Positions 1-6,080 of a DNA stretch of 7,359 nt are shown here, piece after piece. The first letter of the stretch is position 1; each line of letters begins with the position of its first letter. The notes under the pieces are model-generated. The model made no database searches, was not told the DNA's origin, and worked only from the letters and a program-made list of their open reading frames with translations. Both the position numbers and the translations under genes were made by a program. This stretch comes from JBDNDK01 sp046719185 (lineage in GTDB: Bacteria > Armatimonadota > UBA5829), in the NCBI GenBank assembly GCA_046719185.1, contig JBDNDK010000121.1, positions 1-7,359 of the forward strand, written 5' to 3'.

Positions 1-957
1 GATGCTGAAACTGGGATCATATCCACAATTGATAATTATGAATATGATTGTGACAGAACAACTTTAACCCTATCATTTGCTCCATGTGAATCTTATATCA
101 TAAGCATATCACCAGTTCCAATAGATTCTAATGTCATAACAATAGATGATCAACCTCAATTCAAAAAAGTTATTGAGCTGGATAGTGAATGGGATTTCTA
201 CACAGAAAAATTCAATGCACTTCCTCTAAATGAATGGAAATATTCAACTTTTGTATCTGGTGGTGGTGAATGGTATGCTCAGGTGCATTCATATAAAACA
301 GATTTCTACATTGAGGCAGAATTAGACAGTGCAAAAATCTTGATTGATGGATTGCTTAATGAAACAGTATGGTGGAAATCAACAAAAATACATGTTGAAG
401 TAATTCTCAACGGAAATCCAATTACGGAATTTGTAGATGGAACATATCTTGACCACCAGATGAAGGAAGCTGAGATTGCTAGTTTTTTGAAAAGAGGAAA
501 AAATACACTTGAGATAAAGACAGCATCAAATTTATATCCTGCTGGAAACTTGCAAGAGCCTGTATATATATTAGGTAATTTTGAGCTCAGAAAGCAAGGA
601 AGCAAGACTGTTGCTGTATTGCCATCTGGTAAAATAAGCACAGGTGATTGGGCTGAACAAGGATATCCATATTATTCTGGAATTGGTGTGTATTCACAAA
701 AAATAAATATTCCAAAAACATCAAAATCAGTATATCTTAGAATGGAAAAACCGGGAGATTTAGCTGAAGTTATAGTAAATGGTGAGTTTGCATCGGTGAT
801 GCTGTGGGATCCATGGATCACTGACATAACAGATTTATGTAAGTCTGGAGAAAATGAAATAACAATAAAAGTTGCTAATTCAATGGCAAATGTGCTCTTA
901 ATGGATACAAATCCTTCAGGTATTCTTGGAAAAGTAGAAATCTGTTTAGAAAAATAA
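1..957 (+). CDS. Glycoside hydrolase, C-terminal part with sugar-binding-like beta-sandwich modules (5' end outside window)
   Basis: The frame is open from base 1 to the TAA at 955-957, giving 318 residues of a protein that begins upstream. The first ~40 residues (DAETG, then a beta-rich stretch ending ESYIISI) resemble the end of a catalytic or accessory beta-domain in large GH2-like and GH106 (alpha-L-rhamnosidase-like) enzymes. Residues ~128-176 show a jelly-roll pattern: an NGNPI turn, then a FLKRGKNTLEI strand. Residues ~221-294 repeat it more clearly, with GYPYYSGIGVYSQ, AEVIVNGE, a WDPWITDITDLCKSG loop and a closing NEITIKVANS strand. That second pattern is typical of the galactose-binding-like C-terminal module of these hydrolases. 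No catalytic residues can be assigned because the catalytic domain lies outside the window. The methyltransferase and GH36 genes follow closely, so this is probably part of a plant-glycan operon. The reading frame is secure. The GH106-like assignment is from pattern memory and could equally be another GH2-type family. Confidence 0.72.
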   Translation, partial: DAETGIISTIDNYEYDCDRTTLTLSFAPCESYIISISPVPIDSNVITIDDQPQFKKVIELDSEWDFYTEKFNALPLNEWKYSTFVSGGGEWYAQVHSYKTDFYIEAELDSAKILIDGLLNETVWWKSTKIHVEVILNGNPITEFVDGTYLDHQMKEAEIASFLKRGKNTLEIKTASNLYPAGNLQEPVYILGNFELRKQGSKTVAVLPSGKISTGDWAEQGYPYYSGIGVYSQKINIPKTSKSVYLRMEKPGDLAEVIVNGEFASVMLWDPWITDITDLCKSGENEITIKVANSMANVLLMDTNPSGILGKVEICLEK

Positions 958-969
958 GAGGTTGTGAAA

Positions 970-1545
970 TTGGAAAATAATATTGTACCCATTGAAGTTG
1001 ATACAAAGCATGTGTTTCCTATGCAGATGGTAAATAAACTGAGTTCTCCATCAAGATGGGTTATTCATAATCCTAGAGTTATATTAGATGGACTTGTTCA
1101 GCCTGAAATGACTGTTGTTGACTTTGGTTGTGGTCCTGGATTTTTTACTATCACTATGTTAAATATGGTTGAAAAAAATGGAAAAGTAATTGCTGTTGAT
1201 TCTCAGGCTGAAATGCTTGACCTGCTCAAGACAAGAGTTAATTTAGTTGGTTTTGAAGATAGAGTTGAATATCATCAGTGTGATACAGGAAAAATTGGAA
1301 TTAATGAAAAGGTAGATTTCATTTTAGCTTTTTATGTGGTGCATGAAGTAGATAATAAAGATGATTTTTTTGCAGAGGCAAAAAGCATATTAAAGCCTAA
1401 TTCATATATCCTAATAGCAGAACCAAGAAGAAGAGTATCACATTCTGCATTTACAGAGACAATAAATTCAGCAGTTAATGCAGGTTTTGAGTTGATATGC
1501 AAGCCAATGATATTAAGAAGCTGGACAGCTTTATTATCAGCATAA
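970..1545 (+). CDS. Class I SAM-dependent methyltransferase (UbiE-like fold)
   Basis: A 191-residue protein of the usual size for a minimal Rossmann-fold methyltransferase. Motif I, the SAM-binding loop, is VVDFGCGPGFFT at residues 49-60. The acidic end of strand 2, which contacts the SAM ribose, is AVDS (75-78). The adenine-side acid lies near CDTGKI (104-109), and motif IV is FILAFYVVHEV (117-127), followed by a LKPNSYILIAEP strand. No signal peptide or membrane segment is seen, so it should be cytosolic. I place the start at TTG 970 because the only Shine-Dalgarno-like run, AAGAGG at 956-961, is 8 bases upstream of it. A GTG at 964 is in frame but only 2 bases from that run; using it adds two residues. 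The gene begins about 12 bp after one hydrolase and ends 26 bp before another, so co-transcription is likely. The substrate is unknown: a sugar, a small molecule or a quinone-like compound are all possible. Confidence 0.85.
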   Translation: MENNIVPIEVDTKHVFPMQMVNKLSSPSRWVIHNPRVILDGLVQPEMTVVDFGCGPGFFTITMLNMVEKNGKVIAVDSQAEMLDLLKTRVNLVGFEDRVEYHQCDTGKIGINEKVDFILAFYVVHEVDNKDDFFAEAKSILKPNSYILIAEPRRRVSHSAFTETINSAVNAGFELICKPMILRSWTALLSA

Positions 1546-1571
1546 TTAAATATAGTATTTAGAGAGTATTA

Positions 1572-3629
1572 ATGATAGATATTATAAATAACAAACTGCC
1601 TGCTATAAATTGGAACAAAGAAAAATCAGAAGTTTCAATTGAGTATAACAAAAAAGAAATATTCAAAGCCAAATTAAAAGTAAATAGTGAAGATGAACTA
1701 CCTTTAGATATTAGAATAGTATGGGATTATGAATCCAGAATAGCTGATTCTGTATTTTTAGGGTATCCATATACTCTTGCATATTCATCTAACACAAATA
1801 TAAGTATGCAGGCTGTTTCTTTGGTGGTTTGTATTACTCCTGTTTTTTATACTAATACTATATCCATGGATGCAGATATTTTTGCTTCAGAAGACTCTTT
1901 TGCTTGCACTCCAAAATCAGATGATAAAATTGTTAGGTCATTTTTTGGAAAAAGCAATAGCTTATCAAATAATGGTGTTTATGATAGGCATAATGATTGG
2001 TGTTTGTATATAGATAAATCATCAGAAAATTTAGTATTTCAGCAAAATGATTCCCATTATAAAATTCAAGCATATGGTGAGGAAATAACTCTAAAGCTAG
2101 ATATTGACTTCTACAAAACCCATAGAGGTTTCTATTATTTCGATCCAAATAAGAAGCTATGGAAAAAGCCAGTATCTGGTTGGTGTTCATGGGCATCTCA
2201 TTTTTGCAATATAACTGAAAAAGATGTTCTAGAAATATCAGAACTTTTTTCAAAAGAATTAAAAGCTTTTGGATGGGATATAATTCAGATAGATGATGGC
2301 TATCAGCTATTTAACCAAAATAACCCGCTTCCATTAGAATCAGGAAAATCAGTTGCAGATTATTGGACAAGCTGTATTAAAGAGAAGTTTCCAAATGGTC
2401 TTGCTTATACAGCAAAGAAAATTTCAGAATTAGGACTAACACCAGGGATTTGGATAAGTGTAGCTTTACCTGAAGGTATGCAAGATGAGTATTATCTTAA
2501 AGATGATGAAGGCAAACTAATAAGAGAGAAATTTGTTGCTTATGCTATTGATGGCAATAATGATGATGCTGTTAATGATGCATTTGTAAAAACAATAAAA
2601 GGATTAAAAGATCAAGGATGGTCATATTTTAAGATAGATACACTAAGACATCTATTATATGATCACTATAGAAGGCATCCGAATTATTGGGAAAGTAGAA
2701 ATGTTAGCTCTGATGAGGCATTTAGAAATATATTTAGAAAGATAAAGGAAGCAGCCAGTGAAGATATATATGTAATGGCTTGTTGGGGTGTATTACCTGA
2801 ACTTGCAGATATTGCTGATGGATGCAGAATAGGGGAGGATATTGGAGCAGAATATAACAGCCTAATTAAGGCAGAAAGATATATAAGCAGATTTCAGTAT
2901 TTGAATAATATAATCTGGAGAAATGATCCAGATTATATGTGTATGAGAATAGAATTGGAGTATGCAAGAACTTGGGCGACTATAATTGCACTTACCGGTG
3001 GACAGCTTATGGTAAGTGATTCAGCAGAGTTTTATGATGTTGATAGACTAGACATAATGAAAAAAGTAGGTCCACCATTATTTATCAGACCATCTATATT
3101 AGATCAAATAGGCAATAATAATGAGCTTTTTACTCTTGAAATTGATAAGCCGTATGAACATTGGCTTGTAGCTGCCAGAGCAGCTTGGTCAGAAGATAAT
3201 TTATCTAAAAAGGAAATTAAATTCTCAGAATTAGGATTGTCAACTGATAAAGAATATTTAGTATTTGATTTTTGGAATGAGAAGTTTATAGGTGTCTTTT
3301 CAAAAAGCTTCAATTCAGAATCTCTGAATATTGGTGAATGTAGAGTATATGGAATCAGGGAATATCAAAAACATCCTCAAATATTAGCCACTAACAGACA
3401 CATAACAATGGGTGCTGTTGAACTAGAAAATGTCAAATGGGATAAAAACACATTATCGGGTGATTTTATATTGCCTGATAGTAGAGAGTATATTTTATAT
3501 TTATATATTCCTAATGGGTTTATAATAAAAGATTCAAATGTAGAGTATTCTATATCAAACAATATCACTGCATTGAATATATCATCTGAGACTGATAAAA
3601 GAAAAGAATGGAAAATAGTTTTTGGTTAA
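1572..3629 (+). CDS. GH36 / clan GH-D alpha-galactosidase-like glycoside hydrolase
   Basis: A 685-residue protein with an N-terminal beta-sandwich (about 1-195), a central TIM barrel (about 200-500) and a C-terminal beta-domain. Clan GH-D landmarks occur in order: SGWCSWASHF at 202-211, IQIDDGYQ at 238-245, PGIWISVALP at 291-300, FKIDTLRH at 353-360, CRIGEDIG at 418-425, WRNDPD at 449-454 and ALTGGQLMVSD at 473-483. By analogy with Thermotoga maritima GalA, Asp356 in FKID would be the nucleophile and Asp423 in RIGED the acid/base. The family performs retaining hydrolysis of alpha-galactosides such as melibiose, raffinose or galactosylated plant oligosaccharides; raffinose synthases and alpha-N-acetylgalactosaminidases are related. 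No signal peptide is visible, so it likely works in the cytoplasm. The ATG at 1572 has a weak GAGAG (1562-1566) upstream, consistent with translation inside an operon. Membership of the clan is firm; the exact substrate is not. Confidence 0.88.
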   Translation: MIDIINNKLPAINWNKEKSEVSIEYNKKEIFKAKLKVNSEDELPLDIRIVWDYESRIADSVFLGYPYTLAYSSNTNISMQAVSLVVCITPVFYTNTISMDADIFASEDSFACTPKSDDKIVRSFFGKSNSLSNNGVYDRHNDWCLYIDKSSENLVFQQNDSHYKIQAYGEEITLKLDIDFYKTHRGFYYFDPNKKLWKKPVSGWCSWASHFCNITEKDVLEISELFSKELKAFGWDIIQIDDGYQLFNQNNPLPLESGKSVADYWTSCIKEKFPNGLAYTAKKISELGLTPGIWISVALPEGMQDEYYLKDDEGKLIREKFVAYAIDGNNDDAVNDAFVKTIKGLKDQGWSYFKIDTLRHLLYDHYRRHPNYWESRNVSSDEAFRNIFRKIKEAASEDIYVMACWGVLPELADIADGCRIGEDIGAEYNSLIKAERYISRFQYLNNIIWRNDPDYMCMRIELEYARTWATIIALTGGQLMVSDSAEFYDVDRLDIMKKVGPPLFIRPSILDQIGNNNELFTLEIDKPYEHWLVAARAAWSEDNLSKKEIKFSELGLSTDKEYLVFDFWNEKFIGVFSKSFNSESLNIGECRVYGIREYQKHPQILATNRHITMGAVELENVKWDKNTLSGDFILPDSREYILYLYIPNGFIIKDSNVEYSISNNITALNISSETDKRKEWKIVFG

Positions 3630-3646
3630 AACACAACCAATACCAT

Positions 3647-3682
3647 TTAACAATTAACTCAACTTGGGTAAAATAATATAAA
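3647..3682 (+). promoter_or_regulatory. Candidate sigma-A promoter(s) for the flavodiiron gene
   Basis: Two overlapping sigma-A-like pairs lie in the 99-bp gap after the GH36 gene. One is TTAACA (3647-3652), a 16-base spacer and TAAAAT (3669-3674), each box one base from consensus. The other is TTAACT (3654-3659), a 17-base spacer and TATAAA (3677-3682). Either would give a 5' leader of about 40-50 bases ending at the strong ribosome binding site. In such AT-rich DNA chance matches are common, so which pair is used, if either, is undecided. No convincing terminator separates this region from the GH36 gene, so read-through is also possible. Confidence 0.4.
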
Positions 3683-3713
3683 TTAAAATAATCGGAATAA
3701 TAGAGAAAACAAC

Positions 3714-3720
3714 AAGGAGG
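3714..3720 (+). promoter_or_regulatory. Strong ribosome binding site of the flavodiiron gene
   Basis: AAGGAGG lies 8 bases before the ATG at 3729. It is the strongest Shine-Dalgarno sequence in the window and fixes that start. It also suggests the flavodiiron protein is made in larger amounts than the glycan enzymes upstream, whose sites are weak. Confidence 0.85.
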
Positions 3721-3728
3721 AAGTAAGT

Positions 3729-4934
3729 ATGAAGGCTGTTCAGATAAAACTAGATATATACTGGGTTGGGGCAGTTGATTGGAATTTAAGAGATTTTCAT
3801 GGATATACCACACCAAGAGGTTCAACATATAATGCATATCTGATTAAAGCAGGAAAAAATGTATTGTTTGATACAGTTAAAAAACATTTGGTGCAAGACC
3901 ATATTGACCACATATCAAAAATTATGAATCCTGAAGATATTGACTATATTGTTGTAAACCATGTTGAAATGGATCACTCTGGATCATTGCCACAGATGAT
4001 AGACTTAATTAAACCAGAAAAACTCTTTTGTTCTGCAAATGGCAAAAAAAATCTGCTTGCACATTTTGGTAGAGAAGATTGGCCCTATGAAGTTGTTGAC
4101 AGCAATACAGAAATAGATATTGGCGGTAAGACAATCAAATTCATAGAAACAAAGATGCTACATTGGCCTGATAGCATGTTCTCATACATTCCAGATGATA
4201 AACTGCTAATATCTAGTGATGCATTTGGTCAGCATTTTGCAACTAGTGAAAGATTTGATGATGAAGTAAACTTATCAGACCTGATGTATGAAGCTGGTAG
4301 ATATTATGCAAATATATTGCTCTTGTATTCGGGTCTTGTTAAAAGACTTCTAGCAAGTTTAGAAGATATGAATTTAGAGATAGATATGATTGCTCCCGAC
4401 CATGGTTTAATATGGAGAAGCAATATTGATGATATACTTAATGCATACAAGAAATGGAGCAATTTTGAAACAATTGATAAAGTTGTTGTTGTGTATGATA
4501 CTATGTGGCAGTCAACAGAAAAAATGGCTCTTGCAATAGCTGATGGCATTAGTGAAGAAGACATATCTGTTAAGCTGATGAATCTTCAGGTTAATGATAG
4601 AGCAGATGTTATCACAGAGCTGTTAGAAGCATCAGCAATAGCAATAGGTTCTTCAACTCTTAATAATAACATTCTTCCAAGAGTGGCAGATGTTACCACA
4701 TATCTAAAGGGTCTAAGACCTCAAAACAAAATAGGAGCTGTATTTGGTTCTTATGGTTGGGGTGGTGAGTCTGTTAAACATCTTGCAGAATGGATGGAAG
4801 AAATGAAATATGAATTAGCAGCAGAGCCATTAAAAGTAACATTTGTTCCAAAAGAAGAAGACCTTGATAAATGCAGAGAATTAGGCAAGACAATAGCTCA
4901 AGCTGTCAAGAATAAAAAGATGGTATCTGTGTAA
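3729..4934 (+). CDS. fprA: Class A flavodiiron protein (FprA-type O2/NO reductase)
   Basis: A full-length, two-domain flavodiiron protein of 401 residues, the normal size for class A. The N-terminal metallo-beta-lactamase-like domain (about 1-245) carries every expected iron ligand: His78, Glu80 and Asp82 in NHVEMDHSG, His145 in MLHWPDSM, Asp164 in SSDAFGQH and His225 in APDHG. The C-terminal flavodoxin domain (about 250-395) binds FMN through YDTMWQSTEKMA (256-267), GSSTLNNN (307-314) and GSYGWGGESV (340-349). There is no C-terminal rubredoxin or flavin-reductase extension, so electrons must come from a separate rubredoxin or reductase; none is encoded in the window. Members of this cytoplasmic family reduce O2 to water or NO to N2O and protect anaerobes; sequence alone does not say which substrate is preferred. 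It has its own strong ribosome binding site and is followed by a good terminator, so it is probably a single-gene unit. Confidence 0.95.
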   Translation: MKAVQIKLDIYWVGAVDWNLRDFHGYTTPRGSTYNAYLIKAGKNVLFDTVKKHLVQDHIDHISKIMNPEDIDYIVVNHVEMDHSGSLPQMIDLIKPEKLFCSANGKKNLLAHFGREDWPYEVVDSNTEIDIGGKTIKFIETKMLHWPDSMFSYIPDDKLLISSDAFGQHFATSERFDDEVNLSDLMYEAGRYYANILLLYSGLVKRLLASLEDMNLEIDMIAPDHGLIWRSNIDDILNAYKKWSNFETIDKVVVVYDTMWQSTEKMALAIADGISEEDISVKLMNLQVNDRADVITELLEASAIAIGSSTLNNNILPRVADVTTYLKGLRPQNKIGAVFGSYGWGGESVKHLAEWMEEMKYELAAEPLKVTFVPKEEDLDKCRELGKTIAQAVKNKKMVSV

Positions 4935-4962
4935 ATTTATATTTAATATGAATATTTACTAC

Positions 4963-4998
4963 AAGCATCTGTAGATATAAATACTACGGGTGCTTTTT
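4963..4998 (+). terminator. Rho-independent terminator of the flavodiiron gene
   Basis: The arms at 4963-4974 (AAGCATCTGTAG) and 4984-4995 (CTACGGGTGCTT) pair over 12 base pairs in RNA, including two U-G wobbles, around a 9-base AT loop. A T-run at 4994-4998, then ATTT, follows directly. It lies 28 bases after the flavodiiron stop codon. It should insulate that gene from the promoter that begins at 5001. Confidence 0.88.
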
Positions 4999-5000
4999 AT

Positions 5001-5029
5001 TTGACAAATATCAAAAGAAACGCTATCAT
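5001..5029 (+). promoter_or_regulatory. Near-consensus sigma-A promoter of the HTH/ImmA-like pair
   Basis: TTGACA at 5001-5006 is a perfect -35 box. A 17-base spacer follows, then TATCAT at 5024-5029, one base from the -10 consensus. Transcription would start near 5036 and the leader would be only about 20 bases before the ATG at 5055. TATCA occurs twice, at 5009-5013 in the spacer and at 5024-5028 in the -10 box, 15 bases apart. These may be half-sites for autoregulation by the HTH protein, but that is inference. Confidence 0.75.
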
Positions 5030-5043
5030 CACAAGTAGTGAAC

Positions 5044-5048
5044 GGAGG
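5044..5048 (+). promoter_or_regulatory. Ribosome binding site deciding the HTH gene start
   Basis: GGAGG lies 6 bases before the ATG at 5055. This favours that ATG over an in-frame TTG at 5001, which is part of the -35 box and lies upstream of the predicted transcription start. Confidence 0.8.
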
Positions 5049-5054
5049 CTTGAG

Positions 5055-5414
5055 ATGGCTAGAGTTTCAAAAGATTTCGGAAATATAATAAGTAATTTTC
5101 TTAAAAATAATAATCTCACATACAGAAAAGTTGCACTTGAATCTGGTATTAGTGCTGCATATTGGAAGGATATGTCTGATGGTAGAGTGCCTTCTGAAGA
5201 GCTGATAACAAAAATTGCAAATATTTTTGATGATCTAGATGAAAATGAATTGCTTATATCTGCTGGATATGCACCTAAAAATGATAATATGGATGCTGTG
5301 AGAGCTGTGGAATTTGCATTAAGAGGGCAAAAAAATATATCTGATCTTGGCAAAAAACAAATATTAGACTTTGTAGCAAGAATACAAGAAGAATATTCAA
5401 ATGGGAGCAAGTAG
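5055..5414 (+). CDS. XRE-family helix-turn-helix transcriptional regulator
   Basis: A 119-residue protein with a lambda-repressor-like DNA-binding domain over residues ~8-72. FLKNNNLTYRKVALESG covers the first helices, GISAAYWKDMSDGRVPS the turn and recognition region, and ELITKIANIFDDLDENELLISAGY the closing helices; the ELLxxAGY ending is typical of this family. The remaining ~45 residues are a short helical tail (VRAVEFALRG, LGKKQILDFVARIQEEY) that could mediate dimerisation or contact the ImmA-like partner. The first gene of a two-gene transcript, it overlaps the next gene by 14 bases. In systems such as ICEBs1 ImmR/ImmA, a repressor of this type is inactivated through its metallopeptidase partner. 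Here no integrase or other mobile gene is nearby, so the target could simply be its own promoter or a stress gene. DNA binding is well supported; the regulated genes are unknown. Confidence 0.9.
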   Translation: MARVSKDFGNIISNFLKNNNLTYRKVALESGISAAYWKDMSDGRVPSEELITKIANIFDDLDENELLISAGYAPKNDNMDAVRAVEFALRGQKNISDLGKKQILDFVARIQEEYSNGSK

Positions 5415-5940
5415 ATTGCCTTCTATTTATTTTGATGATCCCATTGAAGAACTTGCATATAAAGCTTGGAAAGGTCTTAATCTAGCTCCACCAGTAGATC
5501 TTCAAAAAGTGGCTGATAAATTAGGAATTATTATCAAATATGAAGAGTTCTCAGAAGAAATTGATGGATTTTATCTAAAAGAGCCTAATATTCCACCGAT
5601 CATTGCAATAAATTCAATATATACAAAACCTTTAACAAGAAAAAGATTTACTTTAGCACTTGAAATAGGTCATCATCTATTTGCAAATTCAAATAATAAA
5701 AAAGTAATGTTTATTGATACATCAAAAAGATATAGTTCAATACTTGAGAGAAAATGTGATAGATTTGCTGTATATCTTTTAATGCCTACAGAACATATAA
5801 AGAAAAATTATAATGAATTGGCACATAATGCAGAAAATAGACTAAGCATATTATCATCAAGATTTGAGGTTTCAAGTTGGGCAATGAGAAGAAGGCTGAA
5901 AGAATTGGGATTGGAAGAAAAATATAGAAGATTAAAATAA
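5401..5940 (+). CDS. ImmA/IrrE-family (M78) metallopeptidase-like protein with an altered zinc motif
   Basis: A 179-residue protein with the M78 layout. The N-terminus is helical (IEELAYKAWKGL, then PPVDLQKVADKLGIII at 30-45), a beta-rich stretch follows (EIDGFYLKE, PPIIAINS), and the signature RFTLALEIGHHLF is at 82-94. The family normally reads RFTLAHELGH. Here Leu87 (codon CTT, 5659-5661) replaces the first zinc-binding His, while Glu88 and His91 remain. The downstream family motif is kept as ERKCDRFAVYLLMP (116-129), with Glu116 the likely third ligand, and the C-terminal SSRFEVSSWAMRRRLKELGL matches the usual VS..A...RL region. The ATG at 5401 lies inside the end of the HTH gene, so the two are probably translationally coupled; its own Shine-Dalgarno (AGAAGAA) is weak. 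Known relatives cleave or inactivate partner repressors. With one ligand missing, this copy may be inactive, may bind metal differently, or may act only as a binding partner or sensor. Confidence 0.87.
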   Translation: MGASRLPSIYFDDPIEELAYKAWKGLNLAPPVDLQKVADKLGIIIKYEEFSEEIDGFYLKEPNIPPIIAINSIYTKPLTRKRFTLALEIGHHLFANSNNKKVMFIDTSKRYSSILERKCDRFAVYLLMPTEHIKKNYNELAHNAENRLSILSSRFEVSSWAMRRRLKELGLEEKYRRLK

Positions 5941-5995
5941 AAATATCCAATATAAACTAAAGCAGGCTGTAATGATTTGACAAACTGGTCTGGTT

Positions 5996-6024
5996 TTGAT
6001 AACTTTATATGGTTATATTATAAT
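5996..6024 (+). promoter_or_regulatory. Near-consensus sigma-A promoter of purA
   Basis: TTGATA (5996-6001) and a perfect TATAAT (6019-6024) are separated by 17 bases. The predicted start point is about 6031, giving a leader of about 50 bases. The spacer contains a dyad, ATAAC (5999-6003) with GTTAT (6012-6016), that overlaps the -35 box and could be an operator. I did not see a PurR-type PurBox or a purine riboswitch aptamer. Confidence 0.72.
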
Positions 6025-6030
6025 TTTGAA

Positions 6031-6068
6031 AAGTCCTCAGGATAATTTGAGGACTTAAATTATTTTTT
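6031..6068 (+). terminator. Hairpin between the ImmA-like gene and purA: terminator of the upstream transcript or purA 5' leader stem-loop
   Basis: AAGTCCTCA (6031-6039) pairs perfectly over 9 base pairs with TGAGGACTT (6048-6056) around an 8-base loop. AAATTA follows and then six T's at 6063-6068. For RNA arriving from the HTH/ImmA-like genes it can act as an intrinsic terminator, although the T-run is displaced by about six bases. The predicted purA start coincides with the first base of the stem, so in purA mRNA it would be a 5'-terminal stem-loop, a position that can protect mRNA from decay. The hairpin is certain; its role is inferred. Confidence 0.55.
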
Positions 6069-6069
6069 A

Positions 6070-6074
6070 GGGAG
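6070..6074 (+). promoter_or_regulatory. Ribosome binding site of purA
   Basis: GGGAG lies 6 bases before the ATG at 6081. It sits just outside the hairpin and its T-run, so it should be free for ribosomes. Confidence 0.7.
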
Positions 6075-6080
6075 CTTAAA

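Noticed and set aside
3622..3640. TTGGTT/AACCAA inverted repeat at the end of the GH36 gene as a terminator
   Set aside because: The stem is only six weak base pairs, it contains the stop codon, and no T-run follows it.
5001..5054. TTG at 5001 as the start of the HTH protein
   Set aside because: The TTG is the first half of the TTGACA -35 box and lies upstream of the predicted transcription start. ATG 5055 has a good GGAGG site.
4997..5410. A long open frame on the minus strand opposite the HTH gene
   Set aside because: It mirrors the HTH gene almost exactly, has no family motif, and the + strand gene has a promoter, ribosome binding site and domain match.
5001..5940. HTH/ImmA-like pair as part of a prophage or integrative element in this window
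   Set aside because: No integrase, attachment repeats, relaxase or phage structural genes are present, and base composition looks like that of the neighbouring genes.
5977..6005. TTGACA at 5977-5982 as a second purA promoter
   Set aside because: The -35 box is perfect, but the best -10 at 17 bases (TAACTT) matches consensus at only three positions. The TTGATA/TATAAT pair downstream is far better.
6031..6074. Hairpin sequestering the purA ribosome binding site as a riboswitch-like control
   Set aside because: GGGAG at 6070-6074 has no good complement in the hairpin arms, and no aptamer-like second structure was found in the short leader.
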